Origin: Triplophysa rosa
Taxonomy: Eukaryota; Chordata; Actinopteri; Cypriniformes; Nemacheilidae
Length of the DNA stretch: 64,000 nucleotides
Direction: 5' to 3'
Assembly (NCBI RefSeq): GCF_024868665.1
Contig: NC_079901.1
Location: 6,020,084 to 6,084,083, forward strand
A program made the translations under genes and the position numbers. Under the pieces are notes generated by a model. That model saw nothing but the letters and a program-made list of their open reading frames with translations. It ran no database searches and was not told the DNA's origin. How positions within the stretch are numbered: the stretch's first letter is position 1; each line of letters begins with the position of its first letter. This document shows, in pieces, positions 46,333 to 59,200 of the stretch.

Positions 46333-46696
46333 GGCGATGGGGATTTTTCCTCTCTGGCTCCAAAATGATGGAATTCCCTACCCCTTGAGATTAGAAATGC
46401 AGAATCTCTTATTATTTTTAAATATTCTCTTAAAACTTAATTTTTTATGGTAGCTTTTATGTGATGTGCGTATCTAGTTTTTATTTAGTTTTGCTTTGTA
46501 TTATTTGTTTAGTTTATTTTTTTGTCTGTTTTTATTCTTATCTGTTTTTTGTTTGTTTCTATCTTGTTGTTATTTTCCTTGAATTTTATTATAATTGTGA
46601 ATTTCTATTACTTTTATTTTCTCTTTCTTATGTAAAGCACTTTGAGATGCTACTTTTAAAGGCGCTATATAAAGTGAAGTTATTATTATTATTATT
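46333..46696 (+). repeat. L2-like LINE 3' end
   Basis: In one frame the start reads SLAPK-stop-WNSLPLEIRNAESLIIFKYS then LKT-stop. This is the typical last segment of the reverse-transcriptase ORF of L2/CR1-type LINEs (WNSLP..IR.AES...FK..LKT). It is followed by the 3' untranslated tail TGTAAAGCACTTTGAGATGC, GGCGCTATATAAAGTGAAGT and a TATTATT simple tail. It is 5'-truncated and broken by a stop. Confidence 0.8.
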
Positions 46697-46827
46697 GTTT
46701 ACACATAATTAAACATTTTGATATACTGTATGTAAATGACATGCTCTTCAGGAAACGTAAAAGCCAAATAAAAAACAAAGAGTATTTATGTTTATATGCA
46801 TTTCTTTTGTGGAAGATGCATAGTTTC

Positions 46828-46955
46828 CAACCTGATCATCATACAGAAAAATATTTTTATAAGGTGGCAATTTCCTATGAATTCATACAACGAGAATTGT
46901 ACAAAAACGCATGATTATTATAAGAAAAACAACAATGAAGCTAGACCTTAAACCT
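46828..46955. repeat. half copy of the AACCTGATCTCACGG MITE
   Basis: CCAACCTGATCATCATACAG, then AAGGTGGCAATTTCCTATGA, ATTCATACAACGAGAATTGT and ACGCATGATTATTATAAG, resemble the left arm of the element at 12044-12265. Confidence 0.5.
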
Positions 46956-47305
46956 AATGCACTGGGGTGAAAGGAGACTGAAATAAAACATGCAATTTAG
47001 ATTTGAATGAAAATGTATAAATGAAATATTTCTGAAATAAATGAATATGAATTACTGGACCATGAGATTGTATATAAATGTCTATACTTCTGCACCAAAT
47101 AGTATTACAAAAATAATGACTACTGTACCATCAGCTATTGTTTGTCCAAACATGTAGCCCTTCCCTAAACTTTTTTTATCCAATGCTTTTAAACAAAAAA
47201 AACATTGATGGTTTTGATACTTTCACAACTATGTTGTGTACACTTTTTCAGTGAAACAACATATAAATGGCTGACTTGTAGCAGCATGCAGAGAGTATTG
47301 AAACA

Positions 47306-47604
47306 TTAAAGGGATAGTTCACCCAAAAATGAAAATTCTGTCATCATTTACTCACCCAGGTTGTTCCAAACCTGTATAATTTTTTTGTTTTGCTAAACAC
47401 AAAGGAAGATATTTGGAAGAATGTCAGAAATCAAATAGATCTCATTTACTGCCATAGTAGGGAAAATAAATACTATGGGAATCAATGGAGGATGAGATCT
47501 GTTTCATAACTGACATTCAAAACAAAGAAATTTATACAGGTTTCAAACAACTTGAGGGTGAGTAAATGGTGAAAGATTTATTGGGGGGTGAACTATCCCG
47601 TTAA
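47306..47604. mobile_element. foldback MITE, TTAA-flanked, best copy
   Basis: TTAAAGGGATAGTTCACCCA, then AATGAAAATTCTGTCATCAT at the left; the right end GGGGTGAACTATCCCGTTAA is the inverse. TTAA borders lie at 47306-47309 and 47601-47604. The inner arms ACACAAAGGAAGATATTTGG and TGACATTCAAAACAAAG are less alike. This is the most intact of about a dozen copies in the window and defines the family. Confidence 0.85.
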
Positions 47605-49244
47605 TGAAACTACATATTACCTTCTGTTCCGTCTTACATAGTACCGTCTGTACTGCTTTTTACTTCCTTAAAAAGAGAATAAATAAGATAAGGCAATGAG
47701 AATGAGAGAGAAAGTGAGAGATTTGATGTAGAAGATGAGGGAAGAAGCTGAGGATGGACGTCATTATTGAACGAGATGAGGTACTTAAGGCAGGATATAG
47801 CGGATAAGAGAGGTTAAAGCAGAAGTATCACTCACAGGTTAATGGGGAAAATGACAGATCTGATGAGTCAATCTCAGAAATGAGCTTCTAGCCTAGGACA
47901 GGAACAGAACTGACGTACACACATTTGAGAAGAGATGATGAGACAGGCAGTCACAGAACAGCCCTCTCATTTAGAAACCTGTAATGTGTTCTCCATAAAT
48001 CAAGATCGGGACGATACAGAGCTCCAACAAGATGGTGCTTCAAAGCTGTAATTTCTTTGTGATTCGGTGTTAATTTAAAAACTATTCAGACAAAACCAAA
48101 GCTGTTTACAAATCGAAGTGTGTGACTGCAGATGTCAGTCAAGACTGAGCTCCAAAAAAAAAAAAGATTTTTGGAATCGATTTTGAAAATGGAAAGCTAG
48201 AAGTTGATTTTGAGTTTGAAGCTTAGTAAGAAAACTAAAACTAAAAAGAGAAAAATAAAACTGAGATAGCGCGAGACAAACAGGAAGGAAAAGAGAAAGA
48301 TAGATTGAAAAGAAACAGCGCTCGCCTCATCCCGGCTGGAGACGGGCTTGTACTTTTAGGACAATTAATATTTCTCTACATCAATCTTTCTGTGGGATTG
48401 ATTTCAGGATAACTGGTGTGGATTGTGAATGTCACAGCGGGAAGTCATGGGATGAAATCGATAGGAGGTCAGCTGACCCTGTCTGTACCGCCAGACAGAC
48501 TGCTGATGCGTCGCGGGCCGGATGGAGCTTCAAAGTAGATTGAGGCTCGTTGCATCAAGATTCTGGTCCCACAGCACACATGGGGTCCGGTCAAGTCACT
48601 GTGAGAGCTCACTTTCATCGATGACCAGATTGATTCCAAAAGACAATTACATTTTTCTTCAGTAAGAGTAATCTTACCCTTTTAGAGCTGGATACTGTGA
48701 AACAGACACTTTGAAAACTTTCCATGAGGTGTGACAGATGTGAACTTCTTTCCCCTGGCCATTCAGGGTTTGACAATGTCTAATTATCTGTCTCTCTTTT
48801 ATACATTTTGAAATCTAATTGATTTCTTTTTTTTACTTCTCATGTATCTTTTGCCAATATATTTTAAAACTGTTGCTTTCTAAATGTGCTGTACAAATCC
48901 ATTCATTTTTTTTCTGTAGCTCTTTTCACACTTTTGCATTGTTGCAAAGGAGCTTTACATACCGCAGTGAAAAATACATCTACTTAAATGTTTTTAAAAT
49001 TTGTATTTTTTGTATTTTATTTTAAATTGTATTTAATGCTAAGCATAATGCAAATCTATGTCTATATTGTCAGTCTGCTAATTTGGAACAACTAAATGTG
49101 TGCTTAATGCACTTAAATAGTCCAACTAAAGATATACTGAAGTATATTTGATTGTGCCAAAGTGGAAATATTGCAAGCATACTTCAGGTAAACTTTAAAT
49201 ATCTTGCATCATTTTTTTTTCCAAAAACGCTTCATTAATTAAAC

Positions 49245-49345
49245 TTAGTCGGGCCAGGTACCGAAACAAATTTGTAGCCAATCAGCAGTAGGGGGCATGT
49301 CTGCTCATGTTGACGGAGGGAAGAGAGCAAGCGGGCATTAGAAAG
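49245..49345. repeat. AGCCAATCAGCAGTAGG cyprinid repeat
   Basis: GTCGGGCCAGGTACCGAAAC, then TTGTAGCCAATCAGCAGTAG, corresponds to the repeat at 36380. The piggyBac-like MITE at 49405 lies just downstream and may be inserted within this repeat. Confidence 0.45.
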
Positions 49346-49404
49346 ACTGTAGAAAGAGCGAGGTCTTATTCATTATGTAAAAGTAAAGGGTCTGTGGATT
49401 TTAA

Positions 49405-50377
49405 AGGGGTCATATGACACGGCTAAAACTAATATTATCATTTGTTTTAGATGTAATGCAATGTGTATACACGATTTAAGGTTAAAAAACGCTGTATTTT
49501 CCACATACCGTGCATGTTTGTATCTTCTCTTTGCCCCGCCTCTCTGAAACGCGCAGATTTTTTACAAAGCTCATCGCTCTGAAAAGCGAGGTGTGCTATG
49601 ATTGGCCAGTTAACCAGTGCGTAGTGATTGGTTGAATACTGCAAGCGCGTGACGGACAGTGTTGGGTGTAACTAGTTACTAAGTAATTAGTTACTGTATT
49701 TTAATTACTTTTCCCTTGAAAAAGTAAAGTAAGGGATTACTCTTATTTTTTCTGTAATTTAATTACAGTTACTTCTGATGTAATTAAACTAAATACTTTG
49801 TGTAATATATTCAGTAGTGGAAATTACATCAAAATTATAAGTCTAACTTTAATGTATGCTTTAATGTATCCTTCTCACATTTGTATACTTTGGTCAGTTA
49901 ATAAGAATAATTTATGTAGCTATTTGAATGAATAAAATAATAAGCCATTTCATGTCTATCCTTGAATCAATTCTAATCAAGGTTGATGTAGGATATGGAA
50001 AGTAATTAGTAATAAGTAATTAAATACGACTGAATATGTAATTAGTAACTAGTAATTCATTACTTTTCCAGAGTAACTTACCCAACACTGGTGACGGAAA
50101 TGTAACGCCTCTTACCATATCTGGAACATCAGGTATACATCTTGCGTATACATTTGGGCGGTCTTAGTCAACTCATACCACGAACTGACGTAGAATTGTG
50201 GGGCTGTGGTTACATGAGGCGTTTCAGGCAGGTCTGGGTGAGCATTCGCTTTTAGATAGAATTCATCTTTTGTTCCGACACTTTAATTTTTGCAATTTTA
50301 CGTGTCTAATACATGCATGGGAAACTTATAACACACCAAAGACACAGAAAAACACGTATTCGCGCCATATGACCCCT
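49405..50377. mobile_element. piggyBac-like MITE (AGGGGTCATATGAC), interrupted
   Basis: TTAA (49401-49404), AGGGGTCATATGACACGG at the left, CATATGACCCCT at the right, then TTAA (50378-50381). It matches the copy at 21787-23570 in inverted orientation. Shared blocks include the TTGCCCCGCCTCTCTGAAAC segment and CACGTGTCT/TGCATG words. A hAT MITE occupies 49657-50090. The host without it is about 540 bp. Confidence 0.85.
49657..50090. mobile_element. hAT MITE (CAGTGTTGGGTGTAACT), 434 bp, nested
   Basis: The ends CAGTGTTGGGTGTAACT and AGTAACTTACCCAACACTG are flanked by the exact 8-bp duplication GTGACGGA (49649-49656 and 50091-50098). The uninterrupted site can be read in the other host copy as TCCGTCAC at 22096-22103. 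Subterminal ACTAGTTACT/AGTAATTAGTAAC words repeat. A relative is at 61728. Confidence 0.9.
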
Positions 50378-51594
50378 TTAAGTTTAAAAAGAGGGATAAA
50401 AGTCAGGCAGGAGCTAGGACTACTATGGCGAAGGCTTTAGCAGCGATACGTTAACACCCGCAATACTATAGTGAAGGCTCTCCAGCAGAGAGGCGTTGGA
50501 GATAAAGATCGTCTAAAAATCAACCCCGAGAAGGTTGCTTTGATTCGGATCAGTGTGTGAGTAACATAGGTTTTGTTGTTTGTCAGAACCAAGATATGTT
50601 ATTGTTGTAGTAATATATTAGCTGTGTAACGGAGCAGTTTTGAGCGTCATTGTTTATCTGGAACCATAGATACACGTGTCGTCTTCGCTTATTTTATTCA
50701 TTTGCATCATTATTCGTGTGGTCTAGGCTATGGTAAAGCTAAGCATTTCATGCCTGCGTTGCACAGCATGTTTGAGGGTGGAGCAATGCTGGAAGGGGCG
50801 TGTTCCTCTTTGTGTGGTAGTATTTTGTTGTCAATCAGGCAATTACCCTGCCTTTAAAAGACTGGTATTATTCAAAAACGTCATCCTAAAAATTTGTCAC
50901 GCACAGAAACTTTGCTAATCAAATTTTCAATTCGCCCAATTTTTTTTACGACGGACTGACATTTTGGAGGAAGTGTGTAAATGAGATTGACACAAGGTGA
51001 GGTTGTTTTTATTTTCTAATGTGCTAAAACTTTGGACTCCGTGTGCAAACATCTTTAATATGAAAGAAATGTATTTTAAATGTATTGCTGTTTTACTAGG
51101 GTAAGTACAGACAGTAGCACCAAAAGATAAATATGTAATTATGAAAAATATGGAAAACAGAATATATGGAAATATAATATGGTATTATTGCAATTTTCTG
51201 TAATAAATGTAAATAAATATGCCTTGCCTTAGCAAAGTGGCCAATTGTATGCTACTTACATTTTTGTTATTTAATTGATTATTTTTATGAAAGCAAACAA
51301 TAAAAAGAAACAATGGCATGAAATAAAGCATGCATTATACACAAGGTTTATTTAATAATTTACATTACATCAAATTGGATTACAAATTCAATTATTTACA
51401 AAAAAATTGGGAGATTTGGATTTGAACCAAATGAACGGCAAGCTAACATTGGCTGACAAAAAGGGTGACCATCAGTTGCCTAGTGAATACATTGTACTAT
51501 CACTAATTCTTATCTGACCTGTTCTCAAGAAAAAACGTAACTATTTTACAAGGTCAAGATTTTACAGTACTGTTTCACATAGTAGACCATTAGC

Positions 51595-51913
51595 TTAAAG
51601 GTACAGTTCACCCAAAAATGACAATTCTGTCCTCATTTACTCACCCTCTTCTCATTCCAAACCTGTATGACTTTCTTCCGCAGAACACAAAAGAAGATAT
51701 TTTTAAGAAAGTAGGTCACCGAACAGTGATGGCACCCATTCACTTCTATTGTATGGACACAGAACCAATGCAAGCGAATATGTGCCAGTTAAGAACATTC
51801 TTCAAAATATCTTATTTTGTGTTCTGCGAAAGAAAGGAAGTCATACAGGTTTGAAATGACAAGAGGGTGAATAAATGATGACAGATTTTCATTTTTGGGT
51901 GAACTATCACTTA
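51595..51913. repeat. foldback MITE, complete
   Basis: TTAAAGGTACAGTTCACCCA at the left, then TTTACTCACCCTCTTCTC and CACAAAAGAAGATATTTTTA. The right arm has CAAAATATCTTATTTTGTGT, then CATTTTTGGGTGAACTATCA and CTTAG. The final TTAA has decayed to TTAG. Confidence 0.85.
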
Positions 51914-53544
51914 GTCTGGTCCACTCTGAGGCTATTTTGGTGAGTGCTTATCATTAACAGACGCTGGGCGGTCCATGCTGAGACCCTTCTATCACTAGAT
52001 GGACAGATCCCAAAAACCAGAACACTGGATCCATGTCAAATAGACACTAACACGCAGTGTCAGGTTTTATGAACATGCAGCTGTCCATGAAATGCACACA
52101 AAGTTCATTCCTCAACATTGATTACACTAGTAAATCAACAGTCACAGCCCTATTATTTCCAGCCTATTAACATTTCCTGAATCACAAAACCCTGCACAAT
52201 GGTTAAAGCCGTCCAATAGCCGAGCCTCCTTATGGCTGATGGCTTTGTGTTGCTGCCATCCAAAAAACTCATTGTGGCTGAACCACCAACATCCCTTTAA
52301 ACCAGACAACAGAGAAAAACGGCAAAATTCATCACACGCTTGTTTGGCGCCTAGACGTGGGGTAAGGAAGGGCCAAATTGGACTAGATTCTGTATTATCA
52401 GCTTGCTTTGTAGCACCGCAACACATTTAATTAGCTTTCGAGATCACAAGATTGCTTAGAAATTAAGGGAAAAGGTAGCTACTGGGTAAATGACAGGCTG
52501 CTTGGTGCGACGAAAAGGAAGGAAGCCGACTGTTAGATACAGATGGTCCGAGTGTCAAGCCAGCCCACAATGCACAGAGCAAGACGGGGAAATATTAAAC
52601 AAAGTAATGACACATGAGCGAAAGAGAGAGAGAGATGAATGGGTGTGTATAGAGACGGTGCAGGATGAGTGATCAACCCATCAGGGTGTATAGTCTCGGC
52701 ACATCTGCTGCAAGCCTGCTGAAGGTGAGCGGTCTGCATTTTCCTTAATCTCTGACACAAATCACAATTAGTTACTCTGATCTCTTAAAGGGCTGAGCGG
52801 AGACCTCTTTGTCTGAAATGTAAGCAAATCAATACAATACATTATGCATGCCGGCCAGCCAATCTCAGCGAGCTTTCAGCCTGTTGAGGTAAATCTGGAA
52901 TGGGACGTGATATCAGCATGCCCGATGCTAATTTTGATACCGGAATCTGTTTACTAATCAAAACGATTACAGCTAAGGGCTTCTGTGACAGCTTGCACAT
53001 CAAAACTTTAGTTTGTGATCAATGGCCTAAAGTCTCCAAGTAGCTCTCCAGGAATTTCAAGGGAAAGGTCCTGATTCAAATGACAATCCCGTTCATCTGG
53101 GACAGAGAAAATGCAGCGTGGGCAGGGAAATGAGGAAAACTTTCCCTCGGAGCATTAGGAGAACTTTCCATTAAACTGGTCTTTGATTGGTTAAGCAGAC
53201 CGGGTCGTAATGGATTTAGAGGGACATTTTATTGCTCCGACGTTGATCTTTCATAGCTCTGACTGCTTAATGGAGTTCTCAGTTATATTCGAATAGTATC
53301 TGCTTTGTCTGAAAATGTTCACTTAAAATTTGAATTCACTATGTGGACAGCATAGCCTTGGAACGTATGGTATTGAAAAATAACATTCTTTCGATTGCAG
53401 ACTTTCAAGCCATATCTCAAGCCAGCCCATTAGAAAAAAATCTCAGTGATTTCTCCTGGACGTCAATGAGATCAAACGGAGAACCAATGGAAAGTTGTGC
53501 TTAAGTCTTCTGCATCTCAGATATTTCGCCTAAGAAAAAAAAGC

Positions 53545-53860
53545 TGTCTTCATCTACTCACCCAAACCCTAAACAACCAAACAGTTCTTGGACCCCATTG
53601 GCTACCAGAGTAGGAAAATACCACTAAAATGGAAGTCAAAAGTGGCCAATAACTGTTCCATTCTTCAAAATATCTTCTTTTGTGTTCAACAGAACAAAAA
53701 AAATATAAGGCAAATTGTCTTTCAATGGTGGCTTAGAACGGTTTGGTTACAAGCATTCTTCCAAATATCTTTCTCTGTGTTTATCAGAACAAAGAAATGT
53801 GTACAGATGTGGACTTGAGGGTGGACAGAATTTTCATGTTTGGGTGAACTGTTCCTTTAA
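53545..53860. repeat. foldback MITE, diverged
   Basis: TGTCTTCATCTACTCACCC at the left and GACAGAATTTTCATGTTTGG, then GTGAACTGTTCCTTTAA, at the right. The middle has two ATATCTTYTTTTGTGTT-type arms (53668-53690 and 53764-53785), which suggests an internal duplication or rearrangement. Confidence 0.7.
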
Positions 53861-53995
53861 ATGAAACACGACTGAAAGCTCTTCTCAACAGGTCGTCTGA
53901 AATCTCTTTCAACATCTCATTTAAAAATGTAAAGGATCACAGAGGTCTTTTTACTCAGAAGAAACATATGAGAAGCAAGATACAACAAAATTATT

Positions 53996-54306
53996 GGTAA
54001 CACTTAACAATAAGTTGCTATTTGTAAACAATTAGTTAATGCATTAGCTAACATGAACTAACAATGAGCAATAATCCTACAGCATTTATTAATATTAATT
54101 CATGTTAATTTCGGTATTTCCTAATAGATTATTAAAATCAAAAGTTGTTAACATTAGTTAATGCACCATGAACATAAATAACTGTATTGACATGAACTAA
54201 CATTGACAAGGATTAATAAATGCTGAAAAACGAAATTGTTCATTGTTAGCTAATGTTCGCTAATGCATTTACAAATGTTAACTAATAGCACCTGTAAAGT
54301 GTTACC
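53996..54306. mobile_element. GGTAACACTT element, 311 bp
   Basis: The ends GGTAACACTTAACAATAAG and AAAGTGTTACC are flanked by the exact 8-bp duplication AAATTATT (53988-53995 and 54307-54314). The body consists of TTAGTTAATGCATTAGCTAA and CATGAACTAACA-type words. Like 33637-34349 it has 8-bp duplications and GGTAACAC ends, so the two share a transposition mechanism. Confidence 0.85.
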
Positions 54307-54754
54307 AAATTATTTCTTGTTATGGTTATAATTCATTTGCAGAATAGGAGAAACAACTGATATATTGAAGAAATCTTTCTTTTCAATAGAGATGCACCCT
54401 CAGTAAATTTCTCCACGATACTCTGATTATTCAGAATGTTATCTGTCGATACCGATTCTGACAATTAAATTAATATTTCTTAACTTTCTGAATGTTATTA
54501 ATTCATATAATGACTATTATTACTGAGCATCAAACTAGTGGTGTTTGTTAACATTTTCTATGTACAGAGCACAAACTCATTGCCTTTTCCGGTCCTCTTT
54601 TGATTGACAGGATATATCGGCCCTGATCATCGGCTTCTCTTAAACTATCAGCCGATAGCCAATAGTGTAAAAATGTGCTTATATCGACCGATACCGATTA
54701 TTGGCCTATATATCGGTGCAATCTCCACTTTTCCAAGGCCGGATTCAAACTCAC

Positions 54755-54850
54755 CGATGTTTAATTCATCATCTGTTTCCACATCACCAATACATTCAAA
54801 CTGGAACTCTTGTAAAGACTGAGAGAACTTCTGCACAGCTGAAGAGAGGT
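54755..54850 (-). CDS. arhgap42: arhgap42 exon (BAR domain, first visible exon, probably exon 2)
   Basis: This 96-bp exon on the minus strand lies between acceptor GTCTCTTTCAG and donor GTGAGT. Taking an A from the unseen first exon it reads [20 protein letters not shown], then IGDVETDDELNI and the first base of alanine. Human GRAF3 has [33 protein letters not shown]. The ECIGD..TDDE motif is diagnostic of the N-terminal part of the GRAF BAR domain. The exon with the start codon (MGLPTLEFSD-like) was sought between here and 64000 on the minus strand and not found, so the gene continues past the window end. Confidence 0.96.
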
Positions 54851-56930
54851 CTGAAAGAGACAAAACAAGACAACACTTCAAAATCTCATCATGAATCTAC
54901 CCCAAATATCACGTATGACTATGAGATTGCCCGTATCTCCCGCAACCCTGAAGAAAATGTTTCGGCTTGCCCACACAGAGGTTGTGAGAGCCCACATCTC
55001 TCTTGGTATTATGCAACCATCATGGTGCAAAAATGAATGAAATATCAAGTTCTATTTGTGTCAGGCCTTCAATCAGTTTATTACACAGACATGCAAGAGC
55101 TTGAAAACACAGTATTCCTTTAGTCAAAGATGCATTCTCTTGTATAGTACAAAAAGGCAAGTGCATAATCTCCGTTCCCCGGTGAGAATGAATGAGATCT
55201 CATTTGCGGCACTAAACGTCTGAGCCATCGTGAGTGGGCGGAAAGGACTTGAGGAGGAAACACTAAGCAACTCAATCAAAAACGTTAATGAGGCATCAGA
55301 GGAAAGCCATTTCATCAACTTTAAAAGAGGTGATAGACCCCACTGCTTCTCTAAATACCCACCAGTCTTCCAAAACCGACAAAGGAAAAGGTTTTCTCAT
55401 TATTTTCCCCTTAAACGTCTATTTAGAGGAACGCAGGGTTTGGGAGATGGAAAATCACTCTTTTGAGTTTGAAAGCACGAGATTTGTCTGGGTGGAATAC
55501 TGAGTTTGCACTTTGACTGCTGGGTAAATTTCTCATTGACATCTATCAAGAAAGGCCACGAGGAAGCATTCTAAAGCTCATTAGCCGGACCAGAGCTAAT
55601 ACGCCGACTGACACAGGTCTCGAAGTGATCGACTTTAACCGAGACTTGTAATTCCACACAGATCAATAGCTCACTGTCATACAATCCACAGCACTGTGGC
55701 TGTTTTGCTTTTAAGTGTAACCTAACACTTAAAACATAGTGCTGAAAAAGCTGAGGGGAAGAAAAGAGAACATAAAGTTTTATTCGAGGCAATATTTCAT
55801 AATTTGCACCTAATGACTTTTACATTAGGAAGCGTAGGTTTTGTCCGAAGCATTTTCTTCTATTTCATCCTTATTTGCATCATGCAGTTGCATCAAACTG
55901 TAATTTTCTGTTCACTTTGTGCCTGCTTTTGACGAAAAAAAACCCATCAACAGGATTGAAATAGCATTTCTGTCGGCTCTTTAAACTGCATGTACCTAAC
56001 ACAGTGTTTCTGTGGCTCATTGCATCAGCAGCACAAAGGAGGCGTGTTTGATTCAAATATAACTTCCCAGAATTCAAAGAACACTGAGGCGGAAATACAA
56101 TACAGTCCACTACAATGTCACAGGGAATAAACACTGGGATGTTTCATGTCAAGGTTTATTTCCAATGGATGGAGCACTTACAGAGTCTATATTGTTATCC
56201 AAATACATAGTTTGACAAGAAGTAGGGCATCCTGTAATTGCATTTAGACCGAATGCAATAATTGGACAAACATTTGGTCTTGTGCCTTCCACAAAAGGTA
56301 TTTATTTATATAAATATATTTAGGCCACTTGTTATCAAAATGTGAAGAAACTTTCAACCAGCATAACAAAAAAATGTCTGCGTTTAAATTGTTCAGTTTT
56401 TCATGATGTTTTGAACATAAATTAAAATAAACAAAAAAGTTGACAACAAAAAAAAAATGAATACGCAAAATGACTGCTGTTCAGTTACAAATTTTGTCAA
56501 AACATTACATTTTTATCAATCGAATTTAAAAAATATATATTTTTTGCAACTCTTAACAAGTGTTGATTTCAAAAGTGTATTGTTTGTACCTGATTCTTTG
56601 TTGTTTTTTATAGTGTGACTTTTAGCAAATTGCATTCAATCCAACACGGGTCAATTTAACCAGGTCCACAGGACGTTACAGAAATAGTGCACGATCATAA
56701 AATCATTTTTTTAATGGAAAGGAAAATCCTGTTTTTCATGCTAAGGACTATGGGTGTTTTGGTTTTAATATTTAGTTCTCGTAGCATTGTATCATTAGTG
56801 TTTGTGATTGCTATTTCAAGTTTGTGCTTGGAATGATACATCAAATTTGGGGGCCTGCTGAGTTCAGAAGAGGCGTGCTATTGTAGGTACAGGCAACTTA
56901 CAACGAAGACCAAGTCAAATCTGTATCATT

Positions 56931-57440
56931 AAAGGCTTGTGCACACCGGGACGATAATCGCACGCCTCGTGACTAAACAATGGGTGCCAATGTGAGTGTG
57001 CACACCGACGCGCAAAACGCTGTGAAAGCGTCATTTTTTTTAAACGCCTCATGGCTCGTTTCTTTCGTTTGACGCGCCGCATTAAAAACTGGCCGACCAA
57101 TGAGATTGCCGCTTTTGTTCACATGCCAGCTGCTGAAGTTACAGTAAAACACGACTTGGTGGCGCTCGAGCAAGTCTTGCCGAGCACACATTGATGAAGA
57201 GGAAGCAAGATGAATTCTTCTTCTGTGTGTCAAGCGTGCGTCAGAATCATAAAGTTGCGCAGCGCCTCCTTGTGTAACGGGTATTTCTGTTTTTCATTAA
57301 GCGCCATCCATGTCGGGGAGTGAATTTGCACGTTACGGCTCATCACCAGTGAAAATCACTTGGGTATGAACGTTGAAAAACGTCTCGAAGCACGCTGGCA
57401 ATAAGCGCATGCGATTCTCGTCCCGGTGTGTACAAGTCTT
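56931..57440. repeat. GGCTTGTGCACACCGGGACGA MITE
   Basis: The left end GGCTTGTGCACACCGGGACG and right end CGTCCCGGTGTGTACAAGTC are inverted repeats of about 22 bp. TTAAA borders both sides, so TTAA is the probable target. The interior is rich in GCG/CGC words and AAACGCTGTGAAAGCGTC. It is non-coding. Confidence 0.75.
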
Positions 57441-57469
57441 AAAACTTTGGGTGAGTTTTTCTTTGGCCA

Positions 57470-57620
57470 GTAAGTAACCACCTAACTATCCAAAACACCG
57501 ACATCCTAGCGAGCACCCAGAACATCCTGCACAACTTTACAACCACCCAATAAAAACGACACCTTAGCAACTCCTTAGAAACACCCTGGGAACCTGCCAC
57601 AACATCCTAATAACCCCTTC
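57470..57620. repeat. imperfect short tandem repeat (CAACACCCTAGCAACC type)
   Basis: A run of diverged units such as AGTAACCACCTAACTA, ACACCGACATCCTAGCGA, CACCCAGAACATCCTGCA and CACCTTAGCAACTCC. This loosely periodic C/A-rich pattern is common in cyprinids. Confidence 0.55.
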
Positions 57621-59009
57621 CTGCTATCCTTCAGTATTTCGTGGTTTTGTCTCCTCAAAGATCAAGCCCGATTTGAAACTGGAGAACAACTCGCAGGAAA
57701 ACAAGAATTTACTTAAGCAACAGGTTCCTACCGTGTCTCCCGCAGCACTAAGAGCCCTTAACAGGGTTATGCACTGATGTATTGAGTGAGAGTGTACATC
57801 ATCTCATGGCACGCACCCGCTCAGAGACTCCGAGATGCCGGTCAATAATCTGTTTGAGTTGTCAGTTTGCTCAGTCAAGCTGAATGAGCGCCATCAATAA
57901 TGCAGCGGCCCTCACCTCTCGTACCAACAGATCCACAGATACTTCACTTTCCTCCAACCTTCAGTGAGAGCATTAATGTCCAACAATCCTGACTTTCACC
58001 AAGATCAGAGCTTGAGTAAAATGAAAGCGGGTGTCATTGTGGTGAGATAAAGGGAGGGGTTGCCTGTTGCTGTCCAACCTTCTTTCAGACGCTTAACATA
58101 AAATGTTTGCTTAGATTTAGTAATGCCGCATTCATGTATATCCTCCTCAGATGTTTTGTGTTTGTATTTCAATGCAAAAATCATTGTGCCTTTAAGTGCA
58201 ATGGATGTACATTAGGCGTGTATTTGATGGTGCGTTTTATCATTCTTACGATGATACAACGAAAGAAAATGTAGATTGATCATGCACGTCTGTCTCCTCG
58301 TAATCCAACAAAATGAGTGGTAATTTACTTTATTATTACAGAAATATTCTGCATCGCTATTCTTCACCAACAATCTTCATTAATGCCTCAAGGGAGTGCC
58401 AGGTAATTCTGGGCCTTGTTACATTAGTTCTCCTGGCCCCCAATATCAACACTAACATCACTGGGGGATTCCTGGGCCAGATGGCGAGACAAAGTAGCGT
58501 GAACCTCCGTCGGAACAATGTGTATCTTCTTTAAAGGCCGCTCCTCTACCAATCAACCACTTTTCCATCCTGTCTATCTCAGCTGTCCAAACTGTACTTC
58601 TCTCTCTCCAGGTAATAGACTATCCATCTCCACAGAGCTTCCCTGTCACTTTGTGCTGCTCTGTTTATTTTTTATCCCGCCTATTCAGCATAAAACGTGT
58701 TGCTCTTCCCAACACAAGGCTGCCGTGTATTCAGGGAATCTCTTGGCTTGAATTGTAAACAGGGATTTCTTGACTCTTTTCCAGCTAGTGAGCTCCCTCA
58801 CTGTCTGCTGTTTACATGGGCGTCCTAGACCTCATAAATGACTCCACTGTTGCTCACTTGGGCACATACATGGTGTACTACTCACGTGAGCTGAACAACA
58901 TACTTGACTCAGACTCGATACAGTTCGATACAATGGACTATAGAGAACACAATGCAATGAAATACTGATAGAAAGAGGCTATTTATAAGTCAAATAATTC
59001 TATTTTGTA

Positions 59010-59200
59010 GGGGTGTCAAACACCCAGAATAAAAGTTTGTGTTTACATAATATATGTCTGTTTACTGTGCATTTTAATTTTGTATTTATAGACACATAAA
59101 CATACACGTATATATTATTATTATTTTTATATAAATGTTTATTCATGTTTATATGTCTTAAATATATGCATGTATGCGTATGTTTTATGAATACAAAATT
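59010..59200. repeat. AT-rich TTTACATAATATATGT repeat
   Basis: GTGTTTACATAATATATGTC, TGTTTACTGTGCATTTTAAT and ATAGACACATAAACATACAC resemble a widespread zebrafish AT-rich repeat. The boundaries are not defined. Confidence 0.45.

Larger units (their letters stand above)
45232..54754 (-). other. arhgap42: arhgap42 intron, 9.5 kb
   Basis: Contains an L2-like LINE tail (46333), foldbacks (47306, 51595, 53545), nested MITEs (49405) and a hAT-like element (53996), listed separately. In 45232-46330, 47605-49244, 50400-51594 and 51914-53544 I see no gene. A fragment of a GGCAGTAAAATTG/TCGATATTTT repeat lies near 45930-46010. Confidence 0.75.
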
